DNA of 64,000 nucleotides from Rhizobium sp. SL86 (GTDB lineage Bacteria; Pseudomonadota; Alphaproteobacteria; Rhizobiales; Rhizobiaceae): NCBI RefSeq assembly GCF_026672545.1, contig NZ_JAPPRJ010000008.1, positions 1 to 64,000 of the forward strand, read 5' to 3'. Shown piece by piece: positions 9,061 to 18,232 of this stretch (position 1 is its first letter; each line of letters starts with the position of its first letter). The notes under the pieces were generated by a model. It saw only the letters and a program-made list of their open reading frames with translations, ran no database searches and was not told where the DNA came from. The position numbers and the translations under genes were made by a program.

Positions 9061-9293
9061 TTGCCTCCTTTGGGCTTGGTCTTGGCGACGGCCTCGGCCT
9101 CGCCCGTTTCGGTGTCCGGCTCGGCTTCAAGCGCCGGCGCTTCGGTCGGCCGTTCGGCCTCGATCAGATCGCCATCGGCCAGGCGCCGGCGGCGAAACAG
9201 GCTGTCCTCGATGTCCATGCCGGTTGTCGGGATTTCGGTCCCATCCGGCAGATGGACTGTGCGGCCCGGTGCGGGTTGGAGGAATTTCATCAT
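9057..9293 (-). CDS. DUF2635 protein (Mu gp38-like)
   Basis: This 78-aa protein begins MMKFLQPAPGRTVHLPDGT, the DUF2635 pattern (positively charged, VR.P..G), and ends in an acidic then lysine-rich tail. Small proteins of this type sit between gp37 and the sheath in Mu relatives; their role is not established. It is coupled by ATGA overlaps to both neighbours. Confidence 0.8.
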   Translation of the reverse strand: MMKFLQPAPGRTVHLPDGTEIPTTGMDIEDSLFRRRRLADGDLIEAERPTEAPALEAEPDTETGEAEAVAKTKPKGGK

Positions 9294-9880
9294 GGGGCAT
9301 CGTCCAGGGTGAGGGTGTCGGATACGGGCACGGCGTCAGGATCGGGCTCGACCATCCAGTCGATCGACAGCGCACGGAAATCGTCAGGCGTGATCAGATC
9401 GAGCTTGCCCGGATGCGCCGTGCACTGGATCTCGAAATCCACCTGGGCGATCACGACCGCCTCGTCGCTCCAGCCGTCGGCAATCACGCTGTTGGCGCCG
9501 GTCACCGATGCAGATCCCGTGTCGGGTAGTGTCCAGCCATGCATGAGGGCAATCGCGACGTCGCCCATGGCGTCCAGCCCGATCCCCTTCACGTCACCTT
9601 TGAAGCGGGTTTCAAGGCCGCTTGAAGCCTTGAAGATGAGGATCAGCCGCCAGAGCATCCGGCCGGCCAACAGACGGCCGCTGCTGGCATCGGCCCGGAA
9701 ACCCACCCAGGCAATGCCGATGAAGGGGGAGAGACGCGCCAGGCGTTCGAATTCCTTGACGGTCATGACCTGCGGCACGCGCTCGATCGCAAAAGTCTTT
9801 TCCGGGAAAGCGAGCCGCAGCCGTTCGGTGATCAGCGGCTCCATCTTGCGGATGTTAGTGTGTTGCAGGGTCAGCGCCAT
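9290..9880 (-). CDS. Mu gp37-like protein (DUF1834)
   Basis: This 196-aa protein corresponds in position and length to Mu gp37. Recognisable stretches are ITERLRLAFPEKTFAIERVP, RLSPFIGIAWVGFRAD and RWRLILIFK-like beta strands. The family lies between the head-tail connector DUF1320 protein and the sheath and is thought to act in tail or head-tail joining. The start overlaps the gp36 stop by one base. Confidence 0.8.
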   Translation of the reverse strand: MALTLQHTNIRKMEPLITERLRLAFPEKTFAIERVPQVMTVKEFERLARLSPFIGIAWVGFRADASSGRLLAGRMLWRLILIFKASSGLETRFKGDVKGIGLDAMGDVAIALMHGWTLPDTGSASVTGANSVIADGWSDEAVVIAQVDFEIQCTAHPGKLDLITPDDFRALSIDWMVEPDPDAVPVSDTLTLDDAP

Positions 9881-10314
9881 CAGAAGCCTCGCAGGCTGTC
9901 GAGCGACATGATGCGCGACCGATCGGACATGCGGGGACCGGAGCCGACGGCCGGACCGGCAGGCAGGGCCGCCGGCACGTCGAGATTGATCAGCTCCTTG
10001 GCGATGTTCTCCAGCCAGGTAATCGTTTCCTTGCGCGCCTTGCTCATCTCTTCGGAGGGCTCCATGTGCTCCCCCTGGGCCAGCTCGTAGCGGGCCAGAA
10101 CACAGGAAGCGCGGACGATCTCCGCCGGCGGCGTCGCGATCGGCACCAGGTAGCGGCCACGGATATAGCCGTCGATCACAGCAGAGACGTCACTGAGTGC
10201 CTGCTCGATCTTCACCGCGTCCACCGTCTCGGCCGTGCGGTCCTCCGGCCGGGAGAGCCGGATCATGTGCGTCTCGCCGAAGCGGGCAATCATGTCGGTG
10301 ACGGTGGCGTACAT
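9880..10314 (-). CDS. DUF1320 protein (Mu gp36-like, head-tail joining)
   Basis: This 144-aa protein begins MYATVTDMIARFGETHMIRL and has YIRGRYLVPIATPPAEIVRA, the DUF1320 signature. In Mu-like phages it lies right after the head genes and is considered a head-completion or connector protein. It ends with one-base overlap onto gp37. Confidence 0.9.
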   Translation of the reverse strand: MYATVTDMIARFGETHMIRLSRPEDRTAETVDAVKIEQALSDVSAVIDGYIRGRYLVPIATPPAEIVRASCVLARYELAQGEHMEPSEEMSKARKETITWLENIAKELINLDVPAALPAGPAVGSGPRMSDRSRIMSLDSLRGF

Positions 10315-10337
10315 TTGTGATCCTTGTTCGAAGCGGC

Positions 10338-10739
10338 CTATTTCTTGGCCGCCGGCTTCTCCGTGGCCGGCTTCTCGGCTGCGGCCTTCGTGGCGGCGTC
10401 GAGCTTGGCCTGCAGGTCATCGATCTTCGCCTGCAGCTCGGTCGCCTTTTCAGCCGCCTTGTCGCTGACAGCCTGATCAAAGGCCTTCTGCAGATCCTCG
10501 GCCTTGGCCTGGAGACGACTGTCCACCTCGGCCTTCACGCGCGCCTCAAAGTCCGCCTCGGTCGTGGTGCTCTCGCCGTCCTCGAGTTCCCGCACGGTAA
10601 AGTTCGGGTCTGCATTGAAGGCCTTGATCTCGGCCTCGCTCCAGCGGCCGGCGTCGTAGAAGGCGGTCGCCGGATGGGCGATGCCATTGCGGCGCATGCC
10701 AGGCGAGGTGCAGATGATCTGGAATTTCTTCGCGCTCAT
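10338..10739 (-). CDS. Mu gp35-like protein (FluMu N-terminal type)
   Basis: This 133-aa protein has an N-terminal domain (FQIICTSPGMRRNGIAHP, then FYDAGRWSEAEIKAFNADPN) typical of the FluMu HI1506-like family. A long charged helix follows from residue 60 to 115 (ELQAKIDDLQAKLDAATK) with a lysine/alanine/proline tail. It lies just downstream of the major capsid gene. Its function is not known; a structural or assembly role is inferred from position. Confidence 0.75.
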   Translation of the reverse strand: MSAKKFQIICTSPGMRRNGIAHPATAFYDAGRWSEAEIKAFNADPNFTVRELEDGESTTTEADFEARVKAEVDSRLQAKAEDLQKAFDQAVSDKAAEKATELQAKIDDLQAKLDAATKAAAEKPATEKPAAKK

Positions 10740-10794
10740 GCTTCGTCCTTTCGGGTTTCGAGAAAGCGGCTCGGATCAGCCGTTTTCCGGAGAC

Positions 10795-10826
10795 CCGTCG
10801 CCGGCGGGGAGGTGCGCCGGCGACGG
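10795..10826 (-). other. Perfect 11-bp hairpin between major capsid gene and gp35
   Basis: CCGTCGCCGGC, a 10-base loop and GCCGGCGACGG form a very stable stem in the 119-bp gap after the capsid gene. There is no T tract on either strand. Possible roles are a partial terminator, an RNA processing site or a 3' stabiliser that raises capsid output relative to gp35. Confidence 0.6.
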
Positions 10827-10858
10827 CAAGGGGACGCGAGACCTGCCCCTGGGGGAGG

Positions 10859-11758
10859 TCAGGCGAGGTAGGGAACCTTCACGACCGACACCATGCGGGC
10901 CATGACGTTGGTCTCGCCGCCATTGGTCAGTTCCGCTTCGACCAGTTTGCGTGCGGTGATTTCCAGCGCCGGCGGCACGAGCAGCTTCTTGGCGGAGATG
11001 TTCAGCACCTGGCCGGAGCGGCGGCGGATCGTGCTCATCGCAGTCAGCGCCGCCGAGAGGTTCGCTTCGTTCAGCGTCGCCTTCGATTTGTAGGCGGTCT
11101 GCCAGAGACCGAGGCCGGCATTTGAGCGCCCATCGACGCCCCAGACGAATTTGCCCTGGTAAAAGACGTTTGGATCGTCAGGCGACTGCATCGGGGTAAG
11201 AACGAAGGGACGACGGGTCTGATACACCAAGGGCTTCACTGCCTGAGCATCATCGACCAGGTACCAGGCGGGACCGGCGCCATCTGTGAAGTTGGCAACA
11301 GAGATCTGATTGCCCTGCTCGTTGTAGCCGGGATGGTCCGTGTCGAAGAAATACTGGCCGTCGTAGCACTTCAGCGTCTCGCCGGTCTTGAAGAGCGGCC
11401 AGCAGAGAAGATCCGGGAATTCGGCAGCATCCTGGCCCATCTGTCCGGCGACCGGCGTGAAGATGCCAAGCTGATCATCCTCGATCTGTTCACGCTTGAT
11501 GGCGATCGTCTTCTCGAAGGTCTTGTTGCGGATGGTGTAAGTCAGCGCGCCAAGATCATGGATCATGCGATCGCCGATCCATTCGCGGAAGCCGGGCAGA
11601 TCGTCCAGGCGCGGATATTCGTTGATCGCCGAGGTCGAGGGGACGGGCATTGCCACCATCGTGTAGAGCGGCGAGATCGAAGCGAACCGCTGATTGAAGG
11701 CGGTCGAAAGCCCGGTATAGATGGCGCGCAGCGTGCTGGCGTTGATATCCATGGTCAA
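10859..11758 (-). CDS. Major head subunit (Mu gpT-like)
   Basis: This 299-aa protein has the hallmarks of the Mu gpT capsid family: MDINASTLRAIYTGLSTAFN, INEYPRLDDLPGFREWIGDR and GRSNAGLGLWQTAYKSK. It forms the icosahedral shell. It follows the small head protein after 3 bp, and a gap with strong hairpins lies downstream. The length is as expected, and the frame is intact. Confidence 0.95.
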   Translation of the reverse strand: MTMDINASTLRAIYTGLSTAFNQRFASISPLYTMVAMPVPSTSAINEYPRLDDLPGFREWIGDRMIHDLGALTYTIRNKTFEKTIAIKREQIEDDQLGIFTPVAGQMGQDAAEFPDLLCWPLFKTGETLKCYDGQYFFDTDHPGYNEQGNQISVANFTDGAGPAWYLVDDAQAVKPLVYQTRRPFVLTPMQSPDDPNVFYQGKFVWGVDGRSNAGLGLWQTAYKSKATLNEANLSAALTAMSTIRRRSGQVLNISAKKLLVPPALEITARKLVEAELTNGGETNVMARMVSVVKVPYLA

Positions 11759-11761
11759 TCC

Positions 11762-12157
11762 TCAGAGGGTTGCGAGCCAGACGCCGTCCGCGTCGATGGC
11801 GTCGATGGTGCCGAGTGCCAGAAGCGAGCCGGCCGTCAGCGTGAAGGTGTCGTCGGCCGAGGCGTAGACGGTGGCGCCGATATTCGAGACGGCAGCACCG
11901 GCGAGCGGGATCAGCCGGACGTCCTTCTCGACGGTCACGTACAGGTCGCCGGTGGCGCCGCCGCTGTTATCGGCCCGCTCCTCGGCAAAGCCGATCAGCT
12001 TGACGGCAGACGCATGGCCCGCCGGCACGGCGTACCTGTCGGCGGTGATGCCCACGGCGGTGCCACCGTAGATCTTCTGGCCGCCGAGAACCGGATAGCC
12101 ATAACGGCGGCCGAGGCCGGGTTTCTTCTTCGAGCGGATGTCGTCGGTCGCAGCCAT
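11762..12157 (-). CDS. Small head protein, possible capsid decoration (Mu gp33 position)
   Basis: This 131-aa protein sits between protease/scaffold and major capsid. It is rich in beta-strand residues (LYVTVEKDVRLIPLAGAAV, TVYASADDTFTLTAG) and resembles capsid cement/decoration proteins found at this place in related phages. The assignment comes from context and composition; no firm motif was seen. Confidence 0.65.
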   Translation of the reverse strand: MAATDDIRSKKKPGLGRRYGYPVLGGQKIYGGTAVGITADRYAVPAGHASAVKLIGFAEERADNSGGATGDLYVTVEKDVRLIPLAGAAVSNIGATVYASADDTFTLTAGSLLALGTIDAIDADGVWLATL

Positions 12158-12158
12158 G

Positions 12159-13208
12159 TCAGAGATCCTTTCCGTGGAGCGCCTTGGAGCGATCGGCGAA
12201 GGTCTTTTCGTCGATGCCCATCATGGCGGCGATCTGCTTGTCTTCGGCAGACAATGCAGCGCCGGCTTCCGGCTCGCGATGTCCGCCAAGGCCGCCGGCA
12301 TTGATCGACGGCAGGAGAGCGATCTCCTTCTCGACCTCTGCCGGGTCCTTCATGTGGCGGGCGATCATGTGATCCTTCAGCGCCGGCACGATCTTGCCGG
12401 CCTTGACGGCCTCCTCGACCACCGAGACCGCCTTGTCGCGGGCATGGGTCGAGATCAGGGTGGTGAGCTGGCTCTGCAGCGACGTGACCGTCGTCTTCAG
12501 CTCGGCGTTTTCCGCCTCGGCAGCCGTGACCTTGCCGCGCGACTGCAGCGCCGTGACAAGCGCGTCGCCGGACGTGCCGGTCGGCAGATCAACGGCTTCA
12601 ACGATCTTGCCGATCAGGGCGGTATGTGCCGAGCGTTCTTGCTGGGCCTGATGGGCGGATGCGACGGCCGCCAGAACCTCGGCCTCCGTCGCTGTTTCCG
12701 GAAGGCCAAGCGCCTTCCGCAACTGTTCAAGCATTACAGCCTCCTGGCTATGGTTATGGAGTGCGGTGAGAGTGAGGTTCGGATTGTTGGTGACGGCGGC
12801 ACGCAGCAGCCGAATGACCTGGTGTGGCGCATCCTTGGTGTGGACGAAGACCGGCGACAGGTAGCCGTAGCTTTTGGAGATCCAGATCCAGCGGCCTTCC
12901 GGTGTCCACTCGACATTTCCCCAAATGCCATCCTCGCGCGCTTCAAGCGCAACGATCCAGGCAACTGCCGGTGTTGGTTTCCCCTCCGGCGCCAGATGAT
13001 CGATGGCGTGGTTGATGTCGATCGGGAGCTTGCGACCAGGCAGAATGGAGGCGGCGATCACACCGGCCGGCGATGTGACCTCATAGGGTCCGCGACCGTC
13101 CGAGCCGGAGAATACACCTGCCGGAATGAGGTGAACCCATTCTGGCGGTCCCTGTTCGGCCTCGTCGACGCCCATCGGCAGGAGGAAGGAGTTGATCGCT
13201 GTTTGCAT
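12159..13208 (-). CDS. Phage head maturation protease with scaffold (Mu gp32/I-like)
   Basis: This 349-aa protein matches the Mu I protease/Z scaffold: LPMGVDEAEQGPPEWVHLIP near the start, PIDINHAIDHLAPEGKPTPA (likely catalytic His and Asp region, residues about 64-80), then a long helical, glutamine- and alanine-rich C-terminal half. An internal methionine at about residue 180 (MLEQLRKALGLPETA) could start a separate scaffold product, as Mu does with Z. Upstream is a 74-bp gap holding dyad copy B, at the place where Mu has its I late promoter. Confidence 0.88.
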   Translation of the reverse strand: MQTAINSFLLPMGVDEAEQGPPEWVHLIPAGVFSGSDGRGPYEVTSPAGVIAASILPGRKLPIDINHAIDHLAPEGKPTPAVAWIVALEAREDGIWGNVEWTPEGRWIWISKSYGYLSPVFVHTKDAPHQVIRLLRAAVTNNPNLTLTALHNHSQEAVMLEQLRKALGLPETATEAEVLAAVASAHQAQQERSAHTALIGKIVEAVDLPTGTSGDALVTALQSRGKVTAAEAENAELKTTVTSLQSQLTTLISTHARDKAVSVVEEAVKAGKIVPALKDHMIARHMKDPAEVEKEIALLPSINAGGLGGHREPEAGAALSAEDKQIAAMMGIDEKTFADRSKALHGKDL

Positions 13209-13240
13209 GGCCGGAAAGTGCCATGCGCCGCGTGATCAGA

Positions 13241-13260
13241 TCATGCCCGCCACGGCGGGC
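13241..13260 (-). repeat. Dyad repeat copy B (upstream of the protease/scaffold gene)
   Basis: TCATGCCCGCC and GGCGGGC form a perfect 7-bp stem (13245-13251 with 13254-13260) with a 2-base centre. No T tract follows on the minus strand. It lies 33 bp upstream of the protease start, in the gap that corresponds to the Mu PI late promoter. Confidence 0.75.
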
Positions 13261-13282
13261 GGCATGTGCGGCTCATGTCGTA

Positions 13283-13786
13283 TCAGCGGGGGAGATAGCG
13301 CTCGACGAAAGAGAAGACGATCTCTGCGACCGATGTTTCGTCCTCGGCAGATATACCGAGGTAGGGGCGGGCGGGCAAGGTGACGCTCTTGGCCTTGATG
13401 AGATCGCCGCCGATGAAGAAGACCAGCGCCGAGGCATCCTTCGGCACGATCGTCGCGCCTTCCTGGTGGACGCGAGCATAGATGACGTTCGTGCCGACAC
13501 GCACCTCGTCCTGCCCTGCCTGGGCGTTGATGCTGTCGCGCAGACGCCCGCTTTCAGTCAGGATGCGGGTGTTGCGCTTGGTGGCAGCATAGGCGGTGTT
13601 CAAAGCCTGCCAGGCATTGCCCTCCGGATCGGTCTGGGTGACGAAGCGCATATGCGTCGAGGCGACCAGTTCCGTTCCGATCGCCGCCATGACCGGTTGT
13701 GTATTGCCCATGCGGAAGGCAAGCGTCCGGAACGCCTCCTGGACGGCGCGGTCCTGGATCGTGACGGAAATGGAGACGCCACTCAT
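13283..13786 (-). CDS. Phage virion morphogenesis protein (Mu gpG-like)
   Basis: This 167-aa protein of the tail completion/virion morphogenesis family begins MSGVSISVTIQDRAVQEAFR and has TDPEGNAWQALNTAYAATK and ILTESGRLRDSINAQ, the conserved core of Mu gpG/P2 S-type proteins. These act in tail completion or head-tail joining. The start overlaps the stop of the gp30-like gene by four bases. Confidence 0.88.
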   Translation of the reverse strand: MSGVSISVTIQDRAVQEAFRTLAFRMGNTQPVMAAIGTELVASTHMRFVTQTDPEGNAWQALNTAYAATKRNTRILTESGRLRDSINAQAGQDEVRVGTNVIYARVHQEGATIVPKDASALVFFIGGDLIKAKSVTLPARPYLGISAEDETSVAEIVFSFVERYLPR

Positions 13787-14958
13787 CGACGCGCCTTCTT
13801 GAGGGAGACAAGATCGAGCCAGCGCCGATCACCGTCCGCGATCGGCCGCATTGCCATCGTCCAGGCACCGCCATCGACGCGACCCGTGACAGTCACCGTG
13901 CCATCCTCCGCTGTCCGGATGCGGGCGCCCTTCTTCAGCAGCCGCCTCGGGATCGTGGCGAAAACATCAGCCGCGGATTTGCCCGCATCCGTGCGGATAC
14001 GATCCGCTGTCAGCCGCAATTCGTCGCCGGCATTGACCGAGGCGATGTCGAGACCGTCCTCGACGACGGCAACCGGCGTCCAGGACCCGTCCGGCCATTT
14101 GCCCTTCAGCGCCGACCGGACAAAGGCGGCAACATTGGCCTCGGTTGCGGAAACCGCCTTCGGACCAGGCGCCGTCTGTTTCAGCCAGGCCATGCCGGGA
14201 TTGTAGGCGAAGGATGGATCGACGCCGAGCGGCTGATCGGTGCCCAGCTGGTCGAGATCCGGCGCACGATCGGGACCGTTTTTGCCCAGGCGCTTCAACC
14301 GCGCCCGAGAAATCGGAATGACGAAGCAGCCGCACCGGAACCCGTTCGGCGGATAGGCCGTCACCCAGAACGGATCGTCGGCCGGATAGATCTTTTCGTC
14401 CCATGCCTTGTGCTGCAGGCGCGGATGAAGTGCGCCGGAATGGCGATATTGCCAATAGGGAAATGTCGCGAGCGTATCTGGCTCGGTCATCTGGGCATAG
14501 CGGCCGGCGGCATAGGCGGTCGCAAGATTGGTTTCGAAGATCGTTCGCGTGCGCCAGCCGCGTTCGCCCTTGTAGGACCAGCCGTGCGTTTTCACGATCT
14601 GGTCGAAGTCCTTGCGAAACTCCTCGAGCGTCGTGCCTTGCGTCAGCGCCTTCTCGATCGATGCCCTGAAGTCATCGACGAGCGCCACGGTATTGGCGCC
14701 GGCGACCATGAACATCTTGGAATGCGCCGCATCCCAGACGTCGCGCCAGCTTTGCGTCGGGATGGAGACTTTCTGACGGAAATAGGCTATAGCTTCGTCG
14801 AACGGCAGATCGAGCGATGCACCCGCTGCCGCCATCCTCCCGATCAGACTTGCAATCGATTTCGAAGCCGCTTCAAAGGCCGTGGACGCGATTTGAGCGC
14901 CTGCCCGCTTCTGCCTTACCTCGACGCAGGCGAAGCGCGCCAGCGGCCCGCTATTCAT
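13783..14958 (-). CDS. Phage head morphogenesis protein (Mu gp30/F, SPP1 gp7-like)
   Basis: This 391-aa minor head protein has the gp7/F core at residues about 80-235: TRTIFETNLATAYAAGRYAQ, WQYRHSGALHPRLQHKAWDE and PPNGFRCGCFVIPIS. These proteins sit at the portal and help load or eject DNA. It overlaps the portal gene upstream and gpG downstream by ATGA junctions, as in Mu. Confidence 0.93.
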   Translation of the reverse strand: MNSGPLARFACVEVRQKRAGAQIASTAFEAASKSIASLIGRMAAAGASLDLPFDEAIAYFRQKVSIPTQSWRDVWDAAHSKMFMVAGANTVALVDDFRASIEKALTQGTTLEEFRKDFDQIVKTHGWSYKGERGWRTRTIFETNLATAYAAGRYAQMTEPDTLATFPYWQYRHSGALHPRLQHKAWDEKIYPADDPFWVTAYPPNGFRCGCFVIPISRARLKRLGKNGPDRAPDLDQLGTDQPLGVDPSFAYNPGMAWLKQTAPGPKAVSATEANVAAFVRSALKGKWPDGSWTPVAVVEDGLDIASVNAGDELRLTADRIRTDAGKSAADVFATIPRRLLKKGARIRTAEDGTVTVTGRVDGGAWTMAMRPIADGDRRWLDLVSLKKARR

Positions 14959-16547
14959 GACCGCCCCTTGAGGTCGTCGATCAGCGACGCCTGGCCCGCC
15001 AGATGGGCAAGCGCCATGCCGCGCGCCATGGCTTCCGCGAGATCGTCGGGTGACAATTCCAGCTTTGCAAGCCGTGCCGCGGCATCGCGCAGATCGGCCG
15101 CCTGCATCAGCGCCTTGCGCACCTCGCCGATCATGCCGTCCATCGCGTCGGCCGCTTCCCGTTCCAGCCGGTCGGTCAGGATCTCGATCTCGTCGCGAGG
15201 CTCCGCCGCATGTGCCGAGGCGAAGAGCCGGTCGAGTGCGGCGTTGGCGGAGATCGGCTTCGCGGGCGGCTTGGCTCCGGGCGTTCCGGGATCTGCCGCT
15301 GGTGTGGTTACGCGGCCGCCGATCAGCACCGCGTCCGGCTTCGGCGTCGGGATGCCGAGCCGATCGCGCAAATAGGCTTCTTCGGCCGTCAGTCCGTGCT
15401 TTGCCAGCTTGTCGAAGGCCTCGGCAAATTCGCCGAGCGGGACCTCGTCAGGACGGCCGATCCGCACATGCGGGTAACGTTCCTGCGGCCCGAAATTGAA
15501 TGCCACGATGTTCGGGATGAGCTGCTGGTTCAGCGTTGAGGTTGCCATGCCGGCATCGTCGCGCTCGATATCCTCCTGGACGAGGCGATGCTCCTGGCTC
15601 ACCGCATGGCCGCCGGAGACCGCATCCGTCGTCGTCGTCTGGCCAAGCACCAGTTTCGACACCTGCCGATCGAGCCAGTCGGCGCGCCGCTCGTACATAT
15701 CCGTCGAGCTGCTCTTCGAGCCGACCTCGTGCAGCTCGATCAGCATCTCGCGGGGGATGATGGCGGCGCAATCACCGGCAATGCCGGAGACCGCACGCCA
15801 CAGCACATCCTTTTCCGCTTCGGTGGCGCCACGGCCATATTTGCCGATCCGGATCGGCTGGCCGTAGTTCTGGCAGAAGATCGCCCAGTCCTTCGTCGTG
15901 AAGCTCTTGAACATCCATGCCCAGAGCGCGACGCGTGCGATGCCGGAGCGGATGGTCAGGCCCGACTTTGATTTGTGCCGGTGGATGATGAACTTGTGCG
16001 GCGCAAGCGGCAGACCGTTCACGCCGTCGCGCAGAAGCAGGGTCTCGCCATCGGCGCGATCGAAAGTAAACCACCGCTGCGGCCGCCAGATCAGTTCACG
16101 CGGTGCCATGATGCCGGACTTGTACTGCCAGTCAGGCTCCAGGATCGAGACGCCCTTGCCGATCGCATCCAGCATGTCGAAGAGCGAGGCGCGCAGCACG
16201 CCGTCATCGATCCAGGACTGGATCAGCTCGGCATGCTTCTTATGGTCGGCGCTATCGGATGCAGGTTTGACCGTGATCGGCAGCTGCGCAACCGATCGCT
16301 TTCGGGTCGCCATGACGGCGGCGTAGTGCAGATCGCGCTCCTCGACGTCCTCGGCCAATTCGAAATAGGCTTCCGGCTCGCCGTCGGCTGCAGCGCGCAG
16401 AATGCGAGACAGGCGCTGCGGCGTGAGACCATCGGCCGGATGGCCGGAGACGACCTGGCGCACGCCACCCACCTGGGGTGTCGCCTCCGGCGTGGTCAGC
16501 GACAGCATCTGTACGACGCGGCCCATGAAATCCTTCAGTGACGCCAT
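14955..16547 (-). CDS. Portal protein (Mu gp29-like, DUF935)
   Basis: This 530-aa protein of the DUF935 portal family has TQVDGVRQVVSGHPADGLTP-like N-terminal residues, VATRKRSVAQLPITV-like central strands and the signature PIRIGKYGRGATEAEKD. The ring it forms is the DNA gateway of the head. The start at 16547 (MASLKDFMGRVVQML) overlaps the terminase stop by one base; the longer upstream extension is rejected because it runs inside the terminase gene. Confidence 0.93.
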   Translation of the reverse strand: MASLKDFMGRVVQMLSLTTPEATPQVGGVRQVVSGHPADGLTPQRLSRILRAAADGEPEAYFELAEDVEERDLHYAAVMATRKRSVAQLPITVKPASDSADHKKHAELIQSWIDDGVLRASLFDMLDAIGKGVSILEPDWQYKSGIMAPRELIWRPQRWFTFDRADGETLLLRDGVNGLPLAPHKFIIHRHKSKSGLTIRSGIARVALWAWMFKSFTTKDWAIFCQNYGQPIRIGKYGRGATEAEKDVLWRAVSGIAGDCAAIIPREMLIELHEVGSKSSSTDMYERRADWLDRQVSKLVLGQTTTTDAVSGGHAVSQEHRLVQEDIERDDAGMATSTLNQQLIPNIVAFNFGPQERYPHVRIGRPDEVPLGEFAEAFDKLAKHGLTAEEAYLRDRLGIPTPKPDAVLIGGRVTTPAADPGTPGAKPPAKPISANAALDRLFASAHAAEPRDEIEILTDRLEREAADAMDGMIGEVRKALMQAADLRDAAARLAKLELSPDDLAEAMARGMALAHLAGQASLIDDLKGRS

Positions 16548-18232
16548 CAGAGCGATCCTCTCAAATACACGTCCACGGTCCGGCCGCGCCGGTCTTCGTC
16601 GAGCGGCGGGCCGCCATTGTGGCCCATGGCCGTTGCCGCGCCTGTCTGTCGATTGGTCTGGTAGCCGTAGGCAATGGCGTCCTGGCACGATGCAAACCAG
16701 GCGAGCGCGCCGGCGGGCGCCGTGTCGCCGTGCCGGTCATAGCCGTCTGCGCCCTTGCTCGAATGTTCGTCCGGCACCTTGATGATGCCGTTGACGTAGG
16801 CGAGCGCCTGGTGATCGGCCAGCACGTCGGCATCGAATGGCAGAAGCAGGCTCTTGTCGGTAAAGGCCTCGATATAAGCCGGCATATTGAGCGCGTACCA
16901 CTTGGCCGACAGCATCACCTCATGAATGCTTTCACCCCAGCGCTGGCGCGCCTTTTCCGCCAGATACTGGCCGTTGCCACGCGCATCGAGCGCGCCGCCG
17001 GACAGGCGCGGCAAGCGGTCGCCGATGTAAAACAGGATGTCGCGCTGCTGGTCGAAGGGGATGTTCTTCAGCTCCACGACCAGGCGCGCGCGGCGGATAA
17101 GGTCTGCACCGATTTCGAAGACAACGATCGCCGTCTTGTCTCCGGAACGGGCAAAGTCTTCGCCGAAGACATGCTCGCGATCGGCATCAAGCGCGTCTAG
17201 AAGCGGCCTCAAGACGCCTTCACAGAACTCTTCAGCCTGCTCCTCGCGCTCGAAATCTTCGAGGTTCTTGAACTCGTCCGGTCGATCCCAGCGTACGACG
17301 GCCGGCAAGTCGCGTGACATGCAGCTTTCGATCAGAACGCGGGTGAGTGCTGCACCTTCCGCCTCGGCCGGGATCGCGTCCAGCTCCTGGCGCATCTTCG
17401 CCGTGCGCGTGCCGTAGGATAGGCGGATCTTTGCTTCCCAGGCTTCTTCCTTTTCGGAGGACCATTCCTCGCCCTTGATAAGGCAGACGCGCTTGAACAA
17501 GCCGTTCTTCACGGCATCGCCGAAGGAATAGGTGTGAACATTGAAGCCGTTCTTGCCGGCGCGGGCTTCCTTGATCAGCTCGTTGAACGGGCTGCTGATA
17601 CCGTTGTGCGAAGAGATGACGCGAATGCGACCGCCCCATATCAGCAGCGCGTTGACGGCGTCCAAGACATCGCGCACGTCCCGGTGAAACGCCGCCTCAT
17701 CGATGACGACAGTGCCCTGCAGACCGCGGATGTTTTCCGGACGGGACGAGAGCGCCTCGATCCGGAAGCCCGATGCAAACCGGATGACGTAGCTGGCAAT
17801 TGCCCTGGTCGTGCCGTCTTCCTTGACGTCGAAGAAGATCCCGTCCTCGATCGTCAGCATTTCCTTGGCAACGACCTTGGCGAAATGAGCGGCATAGCCG
17901 ATGAACTCGCGGCCCTTCGGTTTGGTGTCGCCGATATAGAAGACGTTCTGGCCGCCGGCAGACCGCTTGGCGGCTGCAATCAGCGTGCAGTCCAGCGCTT
18001 CGGCAAAGGTGATGCCGGTGCGTCGGCCCTTTTCACAGACCTTCAGATCGCTCTCGTCGGCCAGCCATTCCGCCTGATGGGCCATCAGGACGCCTTCGGC
18101 AAGCGGATCGAGATCCTCCGGGATCTCGCCGCCGCGCGGCAGTTCGTCCGGCAGGTTTGCAGGGTCCTGGGCTAAGACGGGCGGGTCGATCCACTCGCCC
18201 TGTGGCAGGCCAGGCAATGCGGGCGTGTTCAT
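16547..18232 (-). CDS. Terminase large subunit (Mu gp28-like)
   Basis: This 561-aa packaging ATPase/nuclease has a variant Walker A at residues 68-73 (KGRRTG), Walker B at 174-180 (TVVIDEA) and a nuclease aspartate region GEDFARSGDKTAIVVFE near residue 355. In Mu-like phages it packages by headful, cutting in flanking host DNA. The gene overlaps the DUF3486 gene upstream (ATGA) and the portal downstream. It is the best preserved marker of the packaging module. Confidence 0.95.
   Translation of the reverse strand: MNTPALPGLPQGEWIDPPVLAQDPANLPDELPRGGEIPEDLDPLAEGVLMAHQAEWLADESDLKVCEKGRRTGITFAEALDCTLIAAAKRSAGGQNVFYIGDTKPKGREFIGYAAHFAKVVAKEMLTIEDGIFFDVKEDGTTRAIASYVIRFASGFRIEALSSRPENIRGLQGTVVIDEAAFHRDVRDVLDAVNALLIWGGRIRVISSHNGISSPFNELIKEARAGKNGFNVHTYSFGDAVKNGLFKRVCLIKGEEWSSEKEEAWEAKIRLSYGTRTAKMRQELDAIPAEAEGAALTRVLIESCMSRDLPAVVRWDRPDEFKNLEDFEREEQAEEFCEGVLRPLLDALDADREHVFGEDFARSGDKTAIVVFEIGADLIRRARLVVELKNIPFDQQRDILFYIGDRLPRLSGGALDARGNGQYLAEKARQRWGESIHEVMLSAKWYALNMPAYIEAFTDKSLLLPFDADVLADHQALAYVNGIIKVPDEHSSKGADGYDRHGDTAPAGALAWFASCQDAIAYGYQTNRQTGAATAMGHNGGPPLDEDRRGRTVDVYLRGSL

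Noticed and set aside
8143-9312. Plus-strand frame of 389 codons opposite the sheath gene
   Set aside because: High-GC antisense shadow of the intact sheath gene; no family resemblance.
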